64,000 bases of DNA from Streptomyces wedmorensis. GTDB taxonomy: Bacteria; Actinomycetota; Actinomycetes; Streptomycetales; Streptomycetaceae. The translations under genes and the position numbers were made by a program. The stretch spans positions 393,413 to 457,412 of the forward strand of contig NZ_JNWK01000005.1 in NCBI RefSeq assembly GCF_000716445.1, in the 5' to 3' direction. Positions 62,001 through 64,000 of this stretch are shown piece after piece. The notes beneath the pieces were generated by a model. The model was given only the letters and a program-made list of their open reading frames with translations, made no database searches and was not told the DNA's origin. Numbering within the stretch: the first letter of the stretch is position 1; every line of letters starts with the position of its first letter.

Positions 62001-63255
62001 GCACATCCGCCGGGCCGCTGGCCGCCACCGCCTGGCATAGCAGCGCCCGCGCAACGGCCAGGCAGGCCCGCCGGTCTCCCTCGAGCCCCACCGCCTCACC
62101 GGCCGACATCCCCGCTACGACAGGCACCTGCGGCAGTGCAGGGCGTCTGCTCACGATGCTGACCGCCTCGGGCGCCGGCCCCGAGGACCCCCACTCCACG
62201 GGAGCCGTCCACGGCAGGTCGGCCGACCCGACCACCACCTTCATGAACTCCGGCGCACCCGGCCGCCGCTCCCACAGCGCGGCCCCCGGCGCCGTCGCCC
62301 GATGCACCGTTTCCGCCAGATCCGGATGGGCCTCGCGCCGCATCCGTACCTCGTCGGCGTGCCGCTCAGCCAAGCTTTTTTCGAATTCGACCAGTTGGGC
62401 CGCATACTCCCGAACCCCGCGCCGGAAGCTGAACCTCCCGCGCAGTCGCTCCTCGGCGAAATTCCCCACGAACATCAAGGGCGTGAGCGCGGCGATCAGT
62501 GCATAGCGCGGGTCGCCAGTCACCCACACGATCACCGCGGCCAGCACTAGAGGCCCGAGCATGCTGGAGACACTGAACGGCGGCTTGTCCGCCCGGGACG
62601 GCGCCGACGGCGCCTTGATCCGCGGCTGCTCCACCACCCGGGCGCCACGCGGCGCCCGGTTAAACGGCAACGTGCCTCCAGGCCCCGCCTCCCGCACAGC
62701 GTTGACCCGCTGCACCGCCCCGAGCCGGTCCAATGGCAGGATCCGCAGCAACACCTCGCCTCCCAGCGAGACCACGTCCTCGGGCCGGACCGGAACCTCC
62801 CCCGTGATGCCCTCGCCGCCAACGTCCGTGCCGTTGGCCGACCCCAGATCACCGACCCGCACCTGCCCGTCCGCCGACACCTCCACCACGGCGTGCGAGC
62901 GCGACACTCCCGAGGCCACCACCCGCAAATCCGCCTCGGCCCCCCGGCCTACCACCGTCCTGCCCCCAGACAGCGGCAGGCTCTGCCCGGCCTCCAGGCC
63001 CCCGACCACGCGCAGCACGGCAACCGGCGCGCTGCGCCCGGCTGCGGCATCCCACCTCGCACGGCCCACCCGAGCCCCCTGCACGAGGCCGGCCTCGTAG
63101 ATCCCGGTGTCCGGCGGCGCTACCCGGCCGTCGATGCTCAGGGCGCTCGGGGGAATGCCCAAGACTGCCGCCAGGTCCGCGAGCGTCGCGTCCGGCCGAC
63201 CGATCTGCAGTTCCAGCTCTCGCTCAGATTCGCCGTCGGCTAAGACGATCCGCAC
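59026..63255 (-). CDS. EccC/EssC-type FtsK ATPase with FHA domain
   Basis: This 1,409-residue motor of the type VII-like system starts at GTG 63255. Residues 1-75 look ubiquitin-like (YukD/EccD-N style). An FHA domain lies at about 80-165 (GRTVVGRGAEADLRV, SGVSRSHAVVEV, LGSANGT), and two transmembrane segments at about 228-265. Three FtsK/SpoIIIE ATPase modules follow. Module 1 (about 590-800) has canonical IAGTTGSGKSELL and VVIDEFATL. Module 2 (Walker A near 967) reads GAGGSGAST and module 3 (near 1237) GPQRSGRST, both without the Lys. FHA plus ubiquitin-like N-terminus suggests a mix of EssC and actinobacterial features. It heads the operon. Confidence 0.92.
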   Translation of the reverse strand: MRIVLADGESERELELQIGRPDATLADLAAVLGIPPSALSIDGRVAPPDTGIYEAGLVQGARVGRARWDAAAGRSAPVAVLRVVGGLEAGQSLPLSGGRTVVGRGAEADLRVVASGVSRSHAVVEVSADGQVRVGDLGSANGTDVGGEGITGEVPVRPEDVVSLGGEVLLRILPLDRLGAVQRVNAVREAGPGGTLPFNRAPRGARVVEQPRIKAPSAPSRADKPPFSVSSMLGPLVLAAVIVWVTGDPRYALIAALTPLMFVGNFAEERLRGRFSFRRGVREYAAQLVEFEKSLAERHADEVRMRREAHPDLAETVHRATAPGAALWERRPGAPEFMKVVVGSADLPWTAPVEWGSSGPAPEAVSIVSRRPALPQVPVVAGMSAGEAVGLEGDRRACLAVARALLCQAVAASGPADVRLALFTDVDRLDDWDWTKWLPHGADAQSGAARLVAVGSEQSEALARNLLATGPQRTEDASGPVLLVVVDGATLLQGRPCPLRDLLASTSLRCGGLILTPRLPALCTSVVTVSANGTGTVRDVASDEVVRDVLLNGMPLSEALRTARALARFEDPELRVEGAGLPNRIALLPLLDLPQVDGVSVGERWKERVPELRVRAVLGVSERDLFTVDLDEDGPHALIAGTTGSGKSELLRTLIASMAVDADPEHLTFALVDYKGGGALDECAELPHTVGLVTDLDEQLSERALRCLDAELRHRERLLREAGLNHVRDYQRLRDSGCYDLEPMPRLAVVIDEFATLVKALPDFVDSLVSIAQRGRTLGVHLIMATQRPAGSVNDAIKNNVKLRIALRLESTADSQDVIDDPAAAGIGTRQWGRAYYRLSPREVLPVQTALSTGVTEEAAVTAPVTAISFRLGRPTADADTSEADGETDLRRLVVAARQAAELVGLAPPRRPWPDPLPAVVRRSELPVTAERGLHTEAAALPSWALADDPDRQRQYPVGWDPGAGNILIYGAGGSGASTALAALALTMAGATPPDQQHLYVLDMGAGNLSPLGHLPHTGAHIGSAERERQIRLIKLLRRELNARKARGPAEFPEWLVLIDNLGALLSDFEKDVVGMNFVDELVRVYADGPAVGIRFAVSADRFGAVPSAWSALTQTKLLLRLADPTEYGYFDVPRGAVPTYVPGRALVTANRQVIQIAWPGDDLAAAASETAARWADAVPNATPVGLLPTDVAVTDLMALSAPDLTASGLRRIPIGLDADSLGRAALQLYEGEHALIAGPQRSGRSTALCTVARLATASAVGGVPPSVIAFAPRRSPLWELAGLSAVVTSYEALEETLFTLPAQGTTLLLVDDADTVEDESGTIERWLSSVGSSTHVIAAGRTDALRRAYGHWTQRVRESRCGVLLCPDHDVDGDLLGTELPRHDRIQPLPGRGYLVVDGIATGVQLAR

Positions 63256-63920
63256 CGTGCAGTCACTCCATGGTCGTCAAGGGGCCTGGTAGGAGGGGCT
63301 TGAGTGTGGCGCACACCTGACTGAAAGACAAACGCCGCAGACCCTTGAGCCACTGATGGAAGCGACATTCAGCCACTTTGGACTGCCCGGTCAACCGTCA
63401 CGGACTGACTCACCGTCCGGCGACTCCACGCGATCCGGACTCTCTGACCGTGAACCCTGACCGTATCGAACTGCACTTCCTGCCGCCCGTGCTCACCTGA
63501 TCTCAACTCCGGGTTGACCAGCCGATCTCAGGCACAATCTGCACAGCCGGAGCCGAGACCGAGAGCAGACCCAACTCGCCGCTGAACACCGGCCCCCGCC
63601 ATCCCCACACGTCCGAAGGAAGCACAGGCATGCGCGGGCGCCCGCGGTTGGATCTGGCATCTCTTCCAGGCAGGCGGCCCCTACCCGACTTGGCTTCTGG
63701 GGCGGGCCCCCGATCGGCTGTACGGCATCGCTCAACAGCCGACGGAGGCTTGCCCCCGATTCCGCCTCTACTGGTCGGCAGCCGACTGCGCTTCCCCCTG
63801 GCGAAGCTTGCGGCGACGCGTCCACGCTCGACCAAGGTAGGCGACCAGCGCCACGATTCCCGTCGTCACGAGTTCGCTGGGCATCTGGGAGAGCAAGCCA
63901 CTGATTCCTAATGCGGTCTG
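63256..63920. other. Non-coding stretch between the secretion operon and an IS110 element
   Basis: No protein-like frame was found on either strand in these 665 bases; the available short frames are Arg/Pro-rich shadows. It must contain the promoter of the eccC-type operon near 63300-63450 and the end of the IS110 element near 63900. Confidence 0.4.
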
Positions 63921-64000
63921 TCAAGCCGCGCGTGCGGTGGGTGGCGTGAGTTCGTATCTCCGTCCGTCGCGGAGGAGGGCCCAGAGGACGTTGACGCGGC
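63921..64000 (-). CDS. IS110-family transposase, 3' end, truncated by the window edge
   Basis: The last 26 codons on the minus strand read RVNVLWALLRDGRRYELTPP then TARAA and stop. This VNVLWALLRD-x-x-xY-x-LTPP ending is typical of IS110/IS116 transposases. The start lies beyond the window, so completeness of the element cannot be judged. Confidence 0.7.
   Translation of the reverse strand, partial: RVNVLWALLRDGRRYELTPPTARAA

Noticed and set aside
63493..63924. Possible small genes on both strands before the IS110 element
   Set aside because: The frames are Arg/Pro/Ser-rich, overlap each other on opposite strands and have no supporting start sites or motifs.

Overview
The window is very GC-rich actinobacterial DNA. 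Its gene content (Tat and Sec lipoproteins, PucR, HxlR and XRE-cupin regulators, a WXG100/EccC secretion locus, DUF317 and IS5/IS110 relics, a Q/P-rich membrane protein starting MWPGQQPPGG) points to Streptomyces or a close relative. No rRNA, tRNA or CRISPR array was recognised. Everything here was read by eye; no database search was run.

From 1 to about 39.0 kb the window is ordinary chromosomal housekeeping and catabolic DNA. It holds YigZ, a PucR regulator divergent from an acyl-CoA ligase, a carboxylesterase, a CoA-binding protein, a YbaK-type deacylase, and an XRE-cupin regulator divergent from an EamA exporter. A wall-related trio (DUF1906, a small membrane protein, a Tat-exported M15-like protein) follows. 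Then come a MITE-like inverted repeat, two hexapeptide-repeat proteins, DedA, a GH3 beta-glucosidase with two lesions, a hotdog thioesterase, an MFS exporter, a spermidine-synthase-like protein, a patatin, an AlkD-like protein, TVP38, a thiolase with an HxlR regulator, uppP, a flavin reductase, lnt, Gfo/Idh/MocA, an FAD monooxygenase with a TetR regulator and twin perfect operators, ung, a peptide-binding lipoprotein, two SDRs, and a HipA-like kinase coupled to a DUF3037 gene.

From about 39.08 to 40.0 kb is a scar of mobile DNA: a tyrosine-integrase 3' half with a premature stop, a DUF317 relic and an IS5-type transposase tail. It looks like the border of an island. From 40.66 to 54.5 kb lies a polymorphic-toxin locus. 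A 3,525-residue secreted RHS/YD-repeat protein carries DNRLRE-like and triple LamG domains, a hydrophobic pre-toxin segment and a C-terminal DNA/RNA non-specific endonuclease tip, followed by a SUKH (SMI1/KNR4) immunity gene. Downstream are two further toxin-tail remnants, each followed by its own SUKH immunity gene and interspersed with IS relics. This is the layout expected of displaced toxin/immunity cassettes.

From 55.5 to 63.3 kb a single minus-strand operon encodes a compact type VII-like secretion locus. In order of transcription it has an FHA-bearing EccC/EssC-type FtsK ATPase, a WXG100 protein, an unrecognised 381-residue protein with a lysozyme-like helical signature, a second WXG100 protein, and a membrane Ser/Thr kinase with a C-terminal peptidoglycan-binding domain. 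No EccB, EccD, EccE or mycosin gene is inside the window. The right edge runs into an IS110-family transposase. The toxin/immunity array and this compact secretion operon are the best candidates for under-described biology.
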